Shown here in pieces: positions 9,467 to 18,362 of a stretch of 64,000 bases of DNA. Position 1 is the stretch's first letter. Each line of letters opens with the position of its first letter. Below the pieces are notes generated by a model. That model ran no database searches. It was not told where the DNA came from and saw only the letters and a list, made by a program, of their open reading frames with translations. Origin of the DNA: Streptomyces alboflavus. GTDB lineage: Bacteria > Actinomycetota > Actinomycetes > Streptomycetales > Streptomycetaceae. The stretch spans positions 31,525-95,524 of the forward strand of contig NZ_JNXT01000037.1 of the NCBI RefSeq assembly GCF_000716675.1, given 5' to 3'. Position numbers and translations under genes: made by a program.

Positions 9467-10273
9467 TCAGCCGCGCGACACGTTCCGTTCGTAGACGAGG
9501 CGCAGGCCGATCAGCGTGAGCCACGGCTCGTGGTGGTCGATGACGGACGCCTCGCCGAGCACCATCGGCGCGAGCCCGCCCGTCGCGATCACGGTCACGT
9601 CCTCGGGGTCGGCGTCAGGACCCGCGAGCTCGCGCGCCATCCGCCGCACGACGCCGTCGACCTGGCCCGCGAAGCCGTACAGGATGCCCGCCTGCATGGC
9701 CTCCACGGTGTTCTTGCCGATGACGCTGCGCGGCCGGGCCAGCTCGATCTTGCGGAGCTGCGCGCCACGCACGCCGAGGGCCTCGACGGAGATCTCGATG
9801 CCGGGGGCGATGACACCGCCCGCGTACTCCCCGCGCGCGGACACCGCGTCGAACGTCGTCGCCGTACCGAAGTCCACGACGATCGCGGGGCCTCCGTAGA
9901 GCTCGACCGCGGCGACCGCGTTGATGATGCGGTCGGCGCCGACCTCCTTGGGGTTGTCCATGAGGATCGGGACGCCGGTCTTGATGCCGGGCTCCACGAG
10001 GACGGCGGGCACGTCTCCGTAGTAGCGCCTCGTGACCTCGCGGAGCTCGTGCAGGACGGACGGGACGGTGGCGCAGATCGCGATGCCGTCGATGCCGTCG
10101 CCGAGTTCGTCGCCGAGCAGCGGGTGCGTGCCCATCAGGCCCCGCAGCAGCACGGCGAGTTCGTCGGCCGTGCGGCGCGGGTCGGTGGAGATGCGCCAGT
10201 GCTCGACGACGTCCTCGCCGTCGAACAGGCCGAGGACGGTCTGTGTGTTGCCTACGTCGATGGTGAGCAGCAT
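9467..10273 (-). CDS. coaX: Type III pantothenate kinase
   Basis: A 268-residue ASKHA-fold kinase that phosphorylates pantothenate in the first step of CoA synthesis. It shows the N-terminal phosphate loop LTIDVGNTQTVLG, the family segments NPKEVGADRIINAVAA and IVVDFGTATTFDAV, and a C-terminal IATGGLAP. The start is ATG 10273, sharing one base with the nadC stop (TGATG), so translation is coupled. It is the last gene of the panC-nadB-nadC-coaX cluster, which unites CoA and NAD precursor synthesis. Confidence 0.97.
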   Translation of the reverse strand: MLLTIDVGNTQTVLGLFDGEDVVEHWRISTDPRRTADELAVLLRGLMGTHPLLGDELGDGIDGIAICATVPSVLHELREVTRRYYGDVPAVLVEPGIKTGVPILMDNPKEVGADRIINAVAAVELYGGPAIVVDFGTATTFDAVSARGEYAGGVIAPGIEISVEALGVRGAQLRKIELARPRSVIGKNTVEAMQAGILYGFAGQVDGVVRRMARELAGPDADPEDVTVIATGGLAPMVLGEASVIDHHEPWLTLIGLRLVYERNVSRG

Positions 10274-11280
10274 CAGCTGCTCACCTCTCCGGAGACCCGC
10301 GCTTCGCGCAGGTCGAGGCCGATGTCGAGGATCGGGGACGAGTGCGTGAGGGCACCCACCGCGAGGTAGTCGACGCCGGTCTCCGCGTACGCGCGGGCGT
10401 TCTCCAGGGTGAGGCGGCCGGAGGACTCCAGGGCGGCGCGGCCGGCGACGAGGGCGACGGCCTCCTCCGTCTCGCCGGGCGTGAAGTTGTCCAGGAGGAT
10501 CAGGTCGGCGCCCGCGTCCAGGACTTCGCGCAGCTGGTGCAGGGTGTCCACCTCGACCTCGACGGGCACGCCCGGGAACGTCTCCCGTACGGCCTTGAAG
10601 GCCTGCGCGACGCCGCCCGCGGCGACCACGTGGTTGTCCTTGACGAGGGCCGCGTCGGCGAGCGACATGCGGTGGTTGACGCCGCCGCCCGCGCGGACCG
10701 CGTACTTCTCCAGGGAGCGCAGGCCGGGGGTCGTCTTGCGGGTGTCGCGGACCTTGGCGCCGGTGCCCTCCAGGGCGTCCGCCCACGCGCGCGTGGCCGT
10801 CGCGATGCCGGACAGGCGGCACATCAGGTTCAGCGCGCTGCGCTCGGCCGTCAGCAGGTCGCGGGTGCGGGTCGTGACGCTCAGGAGCACGTCACCGGCC
10901 TCCACGCGCTCGCCGTCCTCGACGTGCCGCTCCACCTCGAACTCGTCCTCGCAGACGACCGACAGGACGGCCTCGGCGACGCGCAGGCCCGCGACGGTGC
11001 CCGCCTGGCGCGCGGTGAAGTCGCCGGTGGCCACGGCGTCCTCGGGGATGGTGGCGACCGTCGTGACGTCCACGGCGTCCGGCGAGAACTCCATGTCCTC
11101 GGCGATGGCGAGGTGCGCGATGTCCTCGACCTGGACGGGGTCGAGGCCCGCGTCCTGAAGCATCTGGACGAGCGACGGGTCGAGGCCGCACTCCATCGCG
11201 TCGTGCGCCGCGTCGCCGCAGCCGCAGCCGTCGCCGCAGCCGCCGGTGCCGTCGGCGAGGGGGAGGTCGGTGGTGCTCAC
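10273..11280 (-). CDS. nadC: Nicotinate-nucleotide diphosphorylase (quinolinate phosphoribosyltransferase)
   Basis: A ~335-residue enzyme converting quinolinate and PRPP to nicotinate mononucleotide. The QPRTase core carries KVRDTRKTTPGLRSLEKYAV and GGGVNHRMSLADAALVKDNH, both substrate-binding segments. The N-terminus has an extra Gly/Cys cluster (GGCGDGCGCGDAAHDA), common in Streptomyces NadC as far as I recall, which could bind a metal. GTG 11280 is chosen because AGGAG lies 11 nt upstream; GTG 11289 is also in frame and would overlap nadB by GTGA. It lies between nadB and coaX with overlapping ends. Confidence 0.95.
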   Translation of the reverse strand: MSTTDLPLADGTGGCGDGCGCGDAAHDAMECGLDPSLVQMLQDAGLDPVQVEDIAHLAIAEDMEFSPDAVDVTTVATIPEDAVATGDFTARQAGTVAGLRVAEAVLSVVCEDEFEVERHVEDGERVEAGDVLLSVTTRTRDLLTAERSALNLMCRLSGIATATRAWADALEGTGAKVRDTRKTTPGLRSLEKYAVRAGGGVNHRMSLADAALVKDNHVVAAGGVAQAFKAVRETFPGVPVEVEVDTLHQLREVLDAGADLILLDNFTPGETEEAVALVAGRAALESSGRLTLENARAYAETGVDYLAVGALTHSSPILDIGLDLREARVSGEVSS

Positions 11281-11285
11281 GTCGG

Positions 11286-12989
11286 TCACTGCTCCTGGGT
11301 GCTGGGGAAACGGGCGGTGTCGGTGGTGTGGGTGGTGAGGGACCGGTCGGGATTGAGGCGTACGACGATGTGGCGGCGCCACGCCGCGTCGTCGCGGTCC
11401 GCGTGGTCCTCGCGCCAGTGGCAGCCACGAGTCTCCTCGCGCTGCCGTGCCGCCGCCACCAGGACGCGGGCGACGCACAGCAGGTTCGTGGTCTCCCAGG
11501 CGTCCACGCCGGGCTCGGCGGTCTTGCCGTCGTCGGCGAGCGCGCCCGCCGCGTCCGCGTGCACGGCGGCGAGCCGGTCGGCGGCCGCGGCGAGGGACTC
11601 GGCGGAGCGGAGGACTCCGGCGCCCTCGGTCATCACCCGCTGGATGGTGAAGCGGGCCTCCGGGGGCAGCAGGGGGTGGGCGGGCCGCTGCGGGGGCGTC
11701 GGCTCGGCGGGCACGCGCGCGTGGAGGGTGCCGTCGGCGTGCCGTGCGGCGATGTCGTCCGCGATGCGCTCGGCGTAGACCAGGCCCTCCAGGAGGGAGT
11801 TGGAGGCGAGCCGGTTGGCGCCGTGCACGCCGGTGCAGGCGACCTCCCCGCACGCGTACAGGCCGGCCACGGTGGTGCGGCCGTGCGGGTCGGTGCGGAC
11901 GCCGCCGGAGGCGTAGTGGGCGGCGGGGGCGACCGGTACGGGCTCGGTGACGGGGTCGATGCCGTGGCTGCGGCAGGCCGCGAGGATCGTCGGGAAGCGC
12001 TTCGCCCACATGTCGGCGCCGAAGTGGCGGCCGTCCAGGTACATGTGCGTGGTGCCCTGTTCCTGCATGCGGCGCGTGATGCCCTTGGCGACGATGTCGC
12101 GCGGCGCCAGCTCGGCCAGTTCGTGCTGCCCCACCATGAACCGCACGCCGTCGGCGTCCACCAGGTGGGCGCCCTCGCCGCGCACCGCCTCGGAGACGAG
12201 CGGCTGCTGGCCCTCCGCGTCGGCGCCCAGGAACAGCACCGTCGGGTGGAACTGCACGAACTCCAGGTCGGAGACCTCGGCGCCCGCGCGCAGGGCGAGC
12301 GCGACGCCGTCGCCCGTGGACACCGACGGGTTGGTGGTCGCCGAGAAGACCTGGCCCATGCCGCCGGTGGCGAGCACCACGGCGGGGGCGTGGACGGCGC
12401 CCACGCCGTCGTGCTGGCCCTCCCCCATGACGTGCAGGGTCACCCCGGCCGTGTGTCCTTCGGCGTCCGTCAGGAGGTCCAGGACCAGGGCGTTCTCGAC
12501 CGTCGGTATGCCCCGGGCGCGGACCGCCTCGACCAGGGCGCGGGAGATCTCCGCGCCGGTCGCGTCGCCGCCCGCGTGCGTGATGCGGCGGCGGTGGTGG
12601 CCGCCCTCGCGGGTGAGGGCCAGGCCGCCGTCGGCCGACTCGTCGAACCGTGCTCCGGCCTCGATCAGGCGGCGTACGGCGCCGGGGCCCTCGGTGACGA
12701 GGACGCGCACCGCCTCCTCGTCGCACAGGCCCACGCCCGCCACGAGGGTGTCGTCCAGGTGCTGTTCGGGGGTGTCGCCCTCGCCGAGTGCCGCCGCGAT
12801 GCCGCCCTGCGCCCAGCGCGTGGAGCCGTCGTCCAGGCGTGCCTTGGTGACGACGACGGTCTTCAGGCCGGCCGCCGAGCAGCGCAGGGCGGCGGTCAGA
12901 CCGGCCACTCCGGAGCCGACGACCACGACATCGGCGTCGAGCGACCAGCCGGGCGCGGGGGCGTACAGGCGTATGCCGGTGGCACTCAT
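11286..12989 (-). CDS. nadB: L-aspartate oxidase
   Basis: A 567-residue flavoprotein producing iminoaspartate for quinolinate synthesis. It has the FAD dinucleotide motif VVVGSGVAGLTAAL near residue 20, the flavoprotein segment STRWAQGGIAAAL, and the C-terminal fumarate-reductase-type motif VHGANRLASNSLLEGLVYAE. The start is ATG 12989 with GGAG 7 nt upstream; a longer reading upstream is Arg/Pro-rich filler. The nadA partner is not in the window. It is separated from panC by 142 bp that holds short repeats but no terminator. Confidence 0.97.
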   Translation of the reverse strand: MSATGIRLYAPAPGWSLDADVVVVGSGVAGLTAALRCSAAGLKTVVVTKARLDDGSTRWAQGGIAAALGEGDTPEQHLDDTLVAGVGLCDEEAVRVLVTEGPGAVRRLIEAGARFDESADGGLALTREGGHHRRRITHAGGDATGAEISRALVEAVRARGIPTVENALVLDLLTDAEGHTAGVTLHVMGEGQHDGVGAVHAPAVVLATGGMGQVFSATTNPSVSTGDGVALALRAGAEVSDLEFVQFHPTVLFLGADAEGQQPLVSEAVRGEGAHLVDADGVRFMVGQHELAELAPRDIVAKGITRRMQEQGTTHMYLDGRHFGADMWAKRFPTILAACRSHGIDPVTEPVPVAPAAHYASGGVRTDPHGRTTVAGLYACGEVACTGVHGANRLASNSLLEGLVYAERIADDIAARHADGTLHARVPAEPTPPQRPAHPLLPPEARFTIQRVMTEGAGVLRSAESLAAAADRLAAVHADAAGALADDGKTAEPGVDAWETTNLLCVARVLVAAARQREETRGCHWREDHADRDDAAWRRHIVVRLNPDRSLTTHTTDTARFPSTQEQ

Positions 12990-13131
12990 ACGGGGGCTCC
13001 GATCCGGATCGGGCGGATGGCGGCGGGGGCGCACGGGCGGGCGCTCGTGCGGGGGCTCTTGTGGGGACTGTGAGGACTGCGGTGCTTGCTGGGACTGTGA
13101 GGGCCGCGGAGGCCGCCGTACGGGCGCGGGC

Positions 13132-14181
13132 TCATGCCGGGGCTCCGAACGTCAGCGGGATGTTGTCGATCAGGCGGGTGGTGCCGACCTTGGCGGCGAC
13201 GGCCAGGATCGCCTCGCCCCGGTGGTCGGGGCCGATCTCCCGGAAGTCGGCCGGGTCGACCAGCGCCAGGTAGTCCAGGACGAGCGGCGGGCGCAGCCGC
13301 CTGGCCTCGTCGAGGACCTGCCGGGCGGCCGCGCGGACGGCGGCGGGACCCGCCGGGCCCGCGGGGACGGCCTGGGCGACGGCGTGCGCGTCGGCGGCCG
13401 CGCGGGCCTCGCCCAGCGCGTTCAGGCCGTCCACGCGCGCGTGGGTGGCGGGGGCGAGCGCGGCCCGGGCGCGCAGCGCCTCCTGCGCGGCGTGCCGGTC
13501 GCGGCCCGCGAACAGGGCGCGGGACAGCGCGAGCGCGGTGCGGCGTTCCTCGGGCGACAGGTAGCGGTTGCGGCTGGAGCGGGCCAGGCCGTCGTCCTCG
13601 CGGACCGTGGGCACGCCGACGATCTCCACGTCGAAGTTCAGGTCCCGCACCATGCGGCGGATCACGGCGAGCTGCTGGGCGTCCTTCTGCCCGAACAGCG
13701 CCACGTCGGGCGCGGTCAGGTGCAGCAGCTTGGCGACGACGGTGAGCACGCCGTCGAAGTGCCCGGGGCGCGTGGCCCCTTCGAGGACGGTGCCCATGGG
13801 GCCCGCAGTGACCCGGACCTGGGGCTCGCCGCCGGGGTAGACCTCCTCCGCGGCGGGGGCGAACACGACGTCCGCACCGGCCTGGGACGCGGTCTTGATG
13901 TCGGCTTCGAGGGTGCGCGGATAGCGGTCGAGGTCCTCGCCCGCGCCGAACTGCAGCGGGTTCACGAAGACCGTGACGACGACCTCGCCGCCGGGCCCTG
14001 CCGCCTGCCGTGCCGTGCGGACCAGCGTGGCGTGGCCCTCGTGCAGGGCGCCCATGGTCATGACGACGACACGGCGCCCGGTGCGGGGGCGGGCGCGGAG
14101 GTCCGCCGTGGTGTGCAGGAGGGTGGTGTCGCGGGGGGTCTCGGGCGCCTGCGGCCCCCGCGAGTTCGTCTCCTCGCTCAT
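13132..14181 (-). CDS. panC: Pantothenate synthetase (pantoate--beta-alanine ligase)
   Basis: A 349-residue protein of the nucleotidyltransferase superfamily. It has the HIGH-like motif in [12 protein letters not shown], the pantoate/ATP segments [18 protein letters not shown] and FGQKDAQQL, and the KMSKS-like loop [12 protein letters not shown]. It joins pantoate and beta-alanine. The first ~20 residues before [10 protein letters not shown] are extra relative to the E. coli enzyme. The start overlaps the end of the DUF2520 gene by 4 nt (ATGA), so the two are translationally coupled. Confidence 0.97.
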   Translation of the reverse strand: MSEETNSRGPQAPETPRDTTLLHTTADLRARPRTGRRVVVMTMGALHEGHATLVRTARQAAGPGGEVVVTVFVNPLQFGAGEDLDRYPRTLEADIKTASQAGADVVFAPAAEEVYPGGEPQVRVTAGPMGTVLEGATRPGHFDGVLTVVAKLLHLTAPDVALFGQKDAQQLAVIRRMVRDLNFDVEIVGVPTVREDDGLARSSRNRYLSPEERRTALALSRALFAGRDRHAAQEALRARAALAPATHARVDGLNALGEARAAADAHAVAQAVPAGPAGPAAVRAAARQVLDEARRLRPPLVLDYLALVDPADFREIGPDHRGEAILAVAAKVGTTRLIDNIPLTFGAPA

Positions 14182-15317
14182 CGGTCCCCTCCGTCCGAAG
14201 CGTCCGAAGCGTCCGAACCACCCGGGCCGTCCGAACCGCCGGGCTCACTCGGCCCGCCCGGCCCGCCCGAACCACCGGGACCGGCCGGACCACCGGGACC
14301 ACCGGGACCAGCCGGACCACCGGGACCAGCCGGACCAGCCGGACCAGCCGGACCACCGAGGCCCGATCCCCCAAGGCCCCCCGGCCCGTTCACCCCACCC
14401 GCCAGCACCCCGAGCAGATCCTCGGCGAGTTCCGGCTTGAGGAGGCCGTGGGCGAGGGCGCGGTCGGCGGTCGCGCGGGCCATCGCGAGATACCCGGCGA
14501 CGGTCTGCGGCGCGTGCTTGCGCAGCTCGGCGACGTGCGCGGCGACCGTGCCCGCGTCCCCGCGCGCGACGGGCCCGGTCAGGGCCGCGTCACCGGAGCG
14601 CAGGGCGTTGTCGAGGGCGGCGCCGAGGAGCGGGCCGAGCATGCGGTCCGGGGCCTCGACGCCCGCGTCCCGCAGCAGTTCCATGGCCTCGGCGACCAGC
14701 GTGACCAGGTGGTTCGAGCCGAGCGCGAGGGCCGCGTGGTAGAGCGGGCGGGCCTCCTCGGCGATCCACTCGGGCTCGCCGCCCATCTCGATGACCAGCG
14801 CCTCCGCGGCGAGCCGCAGCTCGTCGGGTGCGGTCACGCCGAAGGAGCAGCCGGCCAGGCGCTGTACGTCCACGGGGGTGCCGGTGAACGTCATCGCCGG
14901 GTGCAGCGCGAGGGGCAGGCCACCGGCGCGCAGGGCGGGTTCGAGCACCTTCGCGCCGTACCGCCCGGAGGTGTGCACCAGGAGCTGTCCCGGGCGCACC
15001 GCGCCCGTCTCGGCGAGGCCCTCGACCAGGCCGGGCAGCGCGTCGTCGGGGACGGTGAGCAGGACCAGGTCGGCGCGCTCGAGGACCTGGGCGGGCGAGA
15101 CGAGCGGGACGTCGGGCAGCATGGCGGCGGCGCGCCGCACGGAGCTGTCGGACACCCCGGAGGCGGCCACCGGGCGGTGCCCGGCGAGCTGGAGCGCCGC
15201 CGCGAGCGCCGGACCTACGCGGCCCGCTCCGACGACGCCCACGGTGAGCCGCGCGGGGCGGTCCCTGGGGTCCGATCGGGGCTCCGGACGCTGCTCCGGC
15301 CGGTGGGATGCGTTCAC
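14178..15317 (-). CDS. Rossmann-like / DUF2520 protein with Gly-Pro-rich tail
   Basis: A 379-residue protein. Residues ~28-130 are an NAD(P)-binding Rossmann fold ([17 protein letters not shown], then [11 protein letters not shown]). Residues ~150-310 form a helical DUF2520 domain, the arrangement of 6-phosphogluconate-dehydrogenase-like reductases. The last ~70 residues are Gly/Pro/Ala with collagen-like triplets ([19 protein letters not shown]) and then Ser/Asp. GTG 15317 is chosen because GGAAGG sits 9 nt upstream; an ATG at 15371 also reads through. It overlaps panC by 4 nt, so a reductase role in pantoate formation is a reasonable inference but not shown. Confidence 0.88.
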   Translation of the reverse strand: MNASHRPEQRPEPRSDPRDRPARLTVGVVGAGRVGPALAAALQLAGHRPVAASGVSDSSVRRAAAMLPDVPLVSPAQVLERADLVLLTVPDDALPGLVEGLAETGAVRPGQLLVHTSGRYGAKVLEPALRAGGLPLALHPAMTFTGTPVDVQRLAGCSFGVTAPDELRLAAEALVIEMGGEPEWIAEEARPLYHAALALGSNHLVTLVAEAMELLRDAGVEAPDRMLGPLLGAALDNALRSGDAALTGPVARGDAGTVAAHVAELRKHAPQTVAGYLAMARATADRALAHGLLKPELAEDLLGVLAGGVNGPGGLGGSGLGGPAGPAGPAGPGGPAGPGGPGGPAGPGGSGGPGGPSEPGGSDGPGGSDASDASDGGDR

Positions 15318-15452
15318 GCGATGAGGCCTTCCGTTCCAGTCCGCTCGGGGTACCGGACGATTTCTCGTCATGCTAACGCTATCCGTCGGCGGAGCGCCGT
15401 CGGCTGTCCACAGGCTGTGGGCATTCGTACGACCACGCGCGATGATCTGTGG

Positions 15453-16700
15453 ATGACCGCACACGACAAGCCGGACGACCCCAGCGAGCCGGACGAGTCT
15501 GCCGAACCACGCGTTTCCGCCACACCGGACGAGCCCGCCGCACCGGACGAGCCCACCGAGCCGGACGAGCCCACCGAACCGGACGGCCGCGAGCGCCGGA
15601 TCGCCGCGGCCCGCGGCGCCGCCCGCCTCCTGACCCGCTCCCCCATGACGGTGACCCTGGCCGAGCGCGTCACAGCCCTCGCCGAAGGCGTCGCCGACGT
15701 CACGGCCCCGGACGGGATGAGCGACATGTACGGCGACGGCGTGGTCGCCGACCTCGAGGACGAGGTCGCGCGGCTGCTCGGCAAGGAGGACGCCGTCTTC
15801 TTTCCCACCGGCACGATGGCCCAGCAGGTCGCGCTGCGCTGCTGGGCGGGGCGCACGGGCAACGCCACCGTGGCCCTGCACCCGCGCGCGCATCCGGAGG
15901 TGCACGAGGGGGGCGCCCTCTCCGTGGTGAGCGGTCTGCGCACCGTGCACCCGACGGACGAGCCGCGCTGCCCCACGGCCGACGAGGTGCGCGACTTCGA
16001 GGAGCCCTTCGGAACACTGATGCTCGAACTGCCGCTACGGGAGGCCGGTTTCGTCCTGCCCGACTGGCAGGAGCTCACGGACGTGGTGGCGGCGGCGCGC
16101 GAACGGGACGCCGTCGTGCACCTCGACGGGGCGCGCCTGTGGGAGTGCACGACGCACTTCGGCCGCCCGCTGCCGGAGATCGCGGCGGTCGCGGACAGCG
16201 TGTACGTGTCGTTCTACAAGTCGCTCGAAGGCATCGCGGGAGCCGCGCTCGCCGGGCCGCGGACGCTGACCGACGAGGCGCGCGCCTGGCGGCACCGGTA
16301 CGGCGGCCTGATGTTCCAGCAGTTCCCGACCGCCGTGTCGGCCTTGCTCGGCCTCAAGCGCGTGCTGCCGCGCCTGCCGGAGTACGTCACCCACGCGCGC
16401 GTGGTCGCCCAGGCGCTGCACGAGGGGTTCACGGCCGCACGGGTGCCCTGGTCGCGCGTACACCCCGACCCCCCGCACACCCACCAGTTCCAGGTCTGGC
16501 TGCCCTACGACGCCGACGTCCTGAACGAGGCGGCGCTCACGCAGGCCGAGGAGACCGGGACCCAGCTGTTCTGGCGCTGGTTCCCGGAGGGCCCGCCGGG
16601 CCTGTCCGTCACGGAGGTCACCGTGACCGGACCCGGCCTGGCGTGGACGCCCGACGACGTCAGGGCAGCGGTCGCGGAGTTCGTGCGCCGCCTCCCCTGA
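15453..16700 (+). CDS. Threonine-aldolase-family PLP enzyme (beta-eliminating lyase)
   Basis: A 415-residue fold-type I PLP enzyme similar to low-specificity L-threonine aldolases, which cleave threonine or allo-threonine to glycine and acetaldehyde. The core shows MYGDGVVADLEDEVARLLGK, FFPTGTMAQQVAL, the cofactor Asp in VVHLDGARLWEC, and the Schiff-base Lys in VYVSFYKSLEGIAGA. The first ~45 residues are a DEPTEPDEP-type acidic repeat encoded by short tandem DNA repeats (15525-15590) and are probably disordered. The last 41 bp overlap a small gene on the other strand. The SD at ATG 15453 is weak. Confidence 0.88.
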   Translation: MTAHDKPDDPSEPDESAEPRVSATPDEPAAPDEPTEPDEPTEPDGRERRIAAARGAARLLTRSPMTVTLAERVTALAEGVADVTAPDGMSDMYGDGVVADLEDEVARLLGKEDAVFFPTGTMAQQVALRCWAGRTGNATVALHPRAHPEVHEGGALSVVSGLRTVHPTDEPRCPTADEVRDFEEPFGTLMLELPLREAGFVLPDWQELTDVVAAARERDAVVHLDGARLWECTTHFGRPLPEIAAVADSVYVSFYKSLEGIAGAALAGPRTLTDEARAWRHRYGGLMFQQFPTAVSALLGLKRVLPRLPEYVTHARVVAQALHEGFTAARVPWSRVHPDPPHTHQFQVWLPYDADVLNEAALTQAEETGTQLFWRWFPEGPPGLSVTEVTVTGPGLAWTPDDVRAAVAEFVRRLP

Positions 16701-16896
16701 GCCCGCGCAGCAGCCGCCCGAGCGCGCCCCGGAAGCGCCCGTGCGCCGGACGCTCGTGGACGACGGCGTTGAAGCGCCCGTAGTCACGCACTTCCCGCAC
16801 GACCTGCCAGTCGCAGACACCGGGCGCGGGCGGCGTCCGCTCCCCGAGCTGGGCGGCGCGGTAGCTGTCGAGAAGGTACTGCTGGGTGACGCTCAT
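16660..16896 (-). CDS. Small conserved-type hypothetical protein (78 aa)
   Basis: It starts MSVTQQYLLDSYRAAQLGER with GAAAGG 8 nt upstream, a good SD. The N-terminal 50 residues look folded (WQVVREVRDYGRFNAVV); the end is Arg/Gly-rich and overlaps the 3' end of the aldolase-like gene by 41 bp. No known domain recognised. A role linked to the neighbours cannot be inferred. Confidence 0.65.
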   Translation of the reverse strand: MSVTQQYLLDSYRAAQLGERTPPAPGVCDWQVVREVRDYGRFNAVVHERPAHGRFRGALGRLLRGLRGGGARTPRPLP

Positions 16897-16947
16897 GACG
16901 TAGACCTTTCAGGAGCAATGATACTTAACGGACATCAAGGGGGACGA

Positions 16948-16984
16948 AGCCCGTCCGGCGCTTGAGGACGAGCCGCGAAGCGGC
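16948..16984. repeat. Dispersed repeat core, second location
   Basis: The segment contains CCGTCCGGCGCTTGAGGACG followed by an inverted GCCGCGAAGCGGC. It is the reverse complement of the core found at 8838-8862 and matches the copy at 50772-50821. Confidence 0.8.
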
Positions 16985-17096
16985 AACAGGGGGAGAGGGG
17001 CGGAGCCCCATGAGTCGAGGGGCGGCGACATCGGCGCCCCAGGCCGATGCGTGACCGGCGACGACACAAACCTGCGCGAGGCCCACGGCCCGTGTC

Positions 17097-17127
17097 GCGT
17101 CGATTGACGTCAGTCGTCAATCGACGC
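17097..17127. promoter_or_regulatory. 31-bp perfect inverted repeat upstream of the ArsR-type regulator
   Basis: Arms GCGTCGATTGACG and CGTCAATCGACGC (13 bp each) flank TCAGT. It ends 34 bp before the ATG at 17162 and includes a TTGACG that could serve as a -35. A long dyad at this position is most simply an autoregulatory operator. Confidence 0.7.
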
Positions 17128-17161
17128 CGGCGCTGTCAGTGGCACGGTGCACCATGGGGAC

Positions 17162-18271
17162 ATGAGCGTGAGCATCGACATCACCGGCCTGACGCCGGAG
17201 CGGGTCCATGTCGTGCCCTCGCCCCTCGCCGAGCTGGGCATGGCGCTGCACGCGCTGTCCGAGCCCGGACACCACCCGGGGCTGCAGGGCTGGGCGACGG
17301 CCGTCTCCACGCGCCTCGACCCGTGCCTCGCAGACCGCATGTGCGAGGCGGACTTCCTGTGGCGGACGACGTTCTCGGACGTCTTCGCGCCGTTCGCCGG
17401 CATCCCCGGCAAGACCACGCTCCCCGGCGCCACCCTCGCCGAGGAGCTGGACCTCCTGGACAAGCTCACGGACCAGCAGTTCGTGGACGCGGCCCTGGAG
17501 TTCACCTGTCAGCTGGCGTACGACACGCAGCGCGCCACGGACCCGCTGAACGACGCCGGGATGCGCCGCCACGCCCTGGAGCTCGCCGCGGCCCGCGGTG
17601 ACCACCAGGTGCGGTTCACCAAGCGGCTCCTGGACGACCCGCCCGCGGTGCGGGCCTGGTTCCGGCAGCTGATGGAGGACTGCGACGAGGCCTTCTTCGC
17701 CGACACCTGGTCGCGGGTCAGCCATCAGCTCGCCGCGGACGCCCGGCACAAGACGGATCTGCTGCGCCGCAAGGGCCTGGGCGAGGCGCTGAACGCCATC
17801 TCCGGAGCGGTGACCCTGGACGAGGAGGCCCGCAGGATCACCATCGACAAGATGGCCGTGGGCCAGACGAGGACGGGCGAGGGCGGCCTGGTCCTGGTGC
17901 CGACCAGCCTCGGCTGGCCGCACCTGCTGGTCCTGCACCGGTTCGGCTGGCAGTCCTCGATCACGTATCCGGTGAACTCCCCGGGGCTCGCCGCCCCCGC
18001 CTCCGTGGAGCAGCTCACGCGCCGCATGGCCGCGCTGTCCCACCCGGTCCGGATGCGCCTGTGCCGCCACCTGGCCCGCGGGTCGTACACCACGGGGGAG
18101 CTGGCCGACGCGCACGGCATGACGGCCCCGGAGATATCCCGGCACCTGAGCGTCCTGAAGAAGGCCGAGCTGATCACGACCCGCCGCCGCGGGCGGTACG
18201 TGCAGCACCAGCTCGACCTGGGCGTCGTCTCCCGCCTCGGCAGCGAGTTCATCGAGGGCGTCCTGCGCTGA
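17162..18271 (+). CDS. ArsR-type winged-helix regulator with DUF5937-like N-terminal domain
   Basis: A 369-residue protein. Residues ~1-260 form a large domain of the kind called DUF5937 in Streptomyces regulators, with no enzyme motif visible. Residues ~280-345 are an ArsR winged helix: MAALSHPVRMRLCRHLARG, then the recognition helix in TAPEISRHLSVLKKAELI and the wing TTRRRGRYVQHQ. The ArsR metal-binding CxC signature is absent, so the signal is probably a ligand held by the N-terminal domain. The start ATG 17162 sits 34 bp after the perfect inverted repeat. Transcription converges on the response-regulator gene with a hairpin between. Confidence 0.88.
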   Translation: MSVSIDITGLTPERVHVVPSPLAELGMALHALSEPGHHPGLQGWATAVSTRLDPCLADRMCEADFLWRTTFSDVFAPFAGIPGKTTLPGATLAEELDLLDKLTDQQFVDAALEFTCQLAYDTQRATDPLNDAGMRRHALELAAARGDHQVRFTKRLLDDPPAVRAWFRQLMEDCDEAFFADTWSRVSHQLAADARHKTDLLRRKGLGEALNAISGAVTLDEEARRITIDKMAVGQTRTGEGGLVLVPTSLGWPHLLVLHRFGWQSSITYPVNSPGLAAPASVEQLTRRMAALSHPVRMRLCRHLARGSYTTGELADAHGMTAPEISRHLSVLKKAELITTRRRGRYVQHQLDLGVVSRLGSEFIEGVLR

Positions 18272-18286
18272 CGCCACGCGCCGGCA

Positions 18287-18323
18287 GGCCGCCCGCGCGC
18301 GGGCTCAGCCCGTGCGGGCGGCC
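18287..18323. terminator. Bidirectional hairpin between convergent genes
   Basis: Outer 10-bp arms GGCCGCCCGC / GCGGGCGGCC enclose an inner CGGGC/GCCCG pair. It lies between the ArsR-type gene and the response regulator and has no U-tract in either direction. Confidence 0.6.
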
Positions 18324-18362
18324 GGGCGCCGGTTCAGCGCACCCCGACGGCCGGGCGCCGGC

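Noticed and set aside
10273..12726. 817-residue ORF read as a fusion into nadC
   Set aside because: Only its C-terminal part is nadC; the rest is an out-of-frame reading of nadB.
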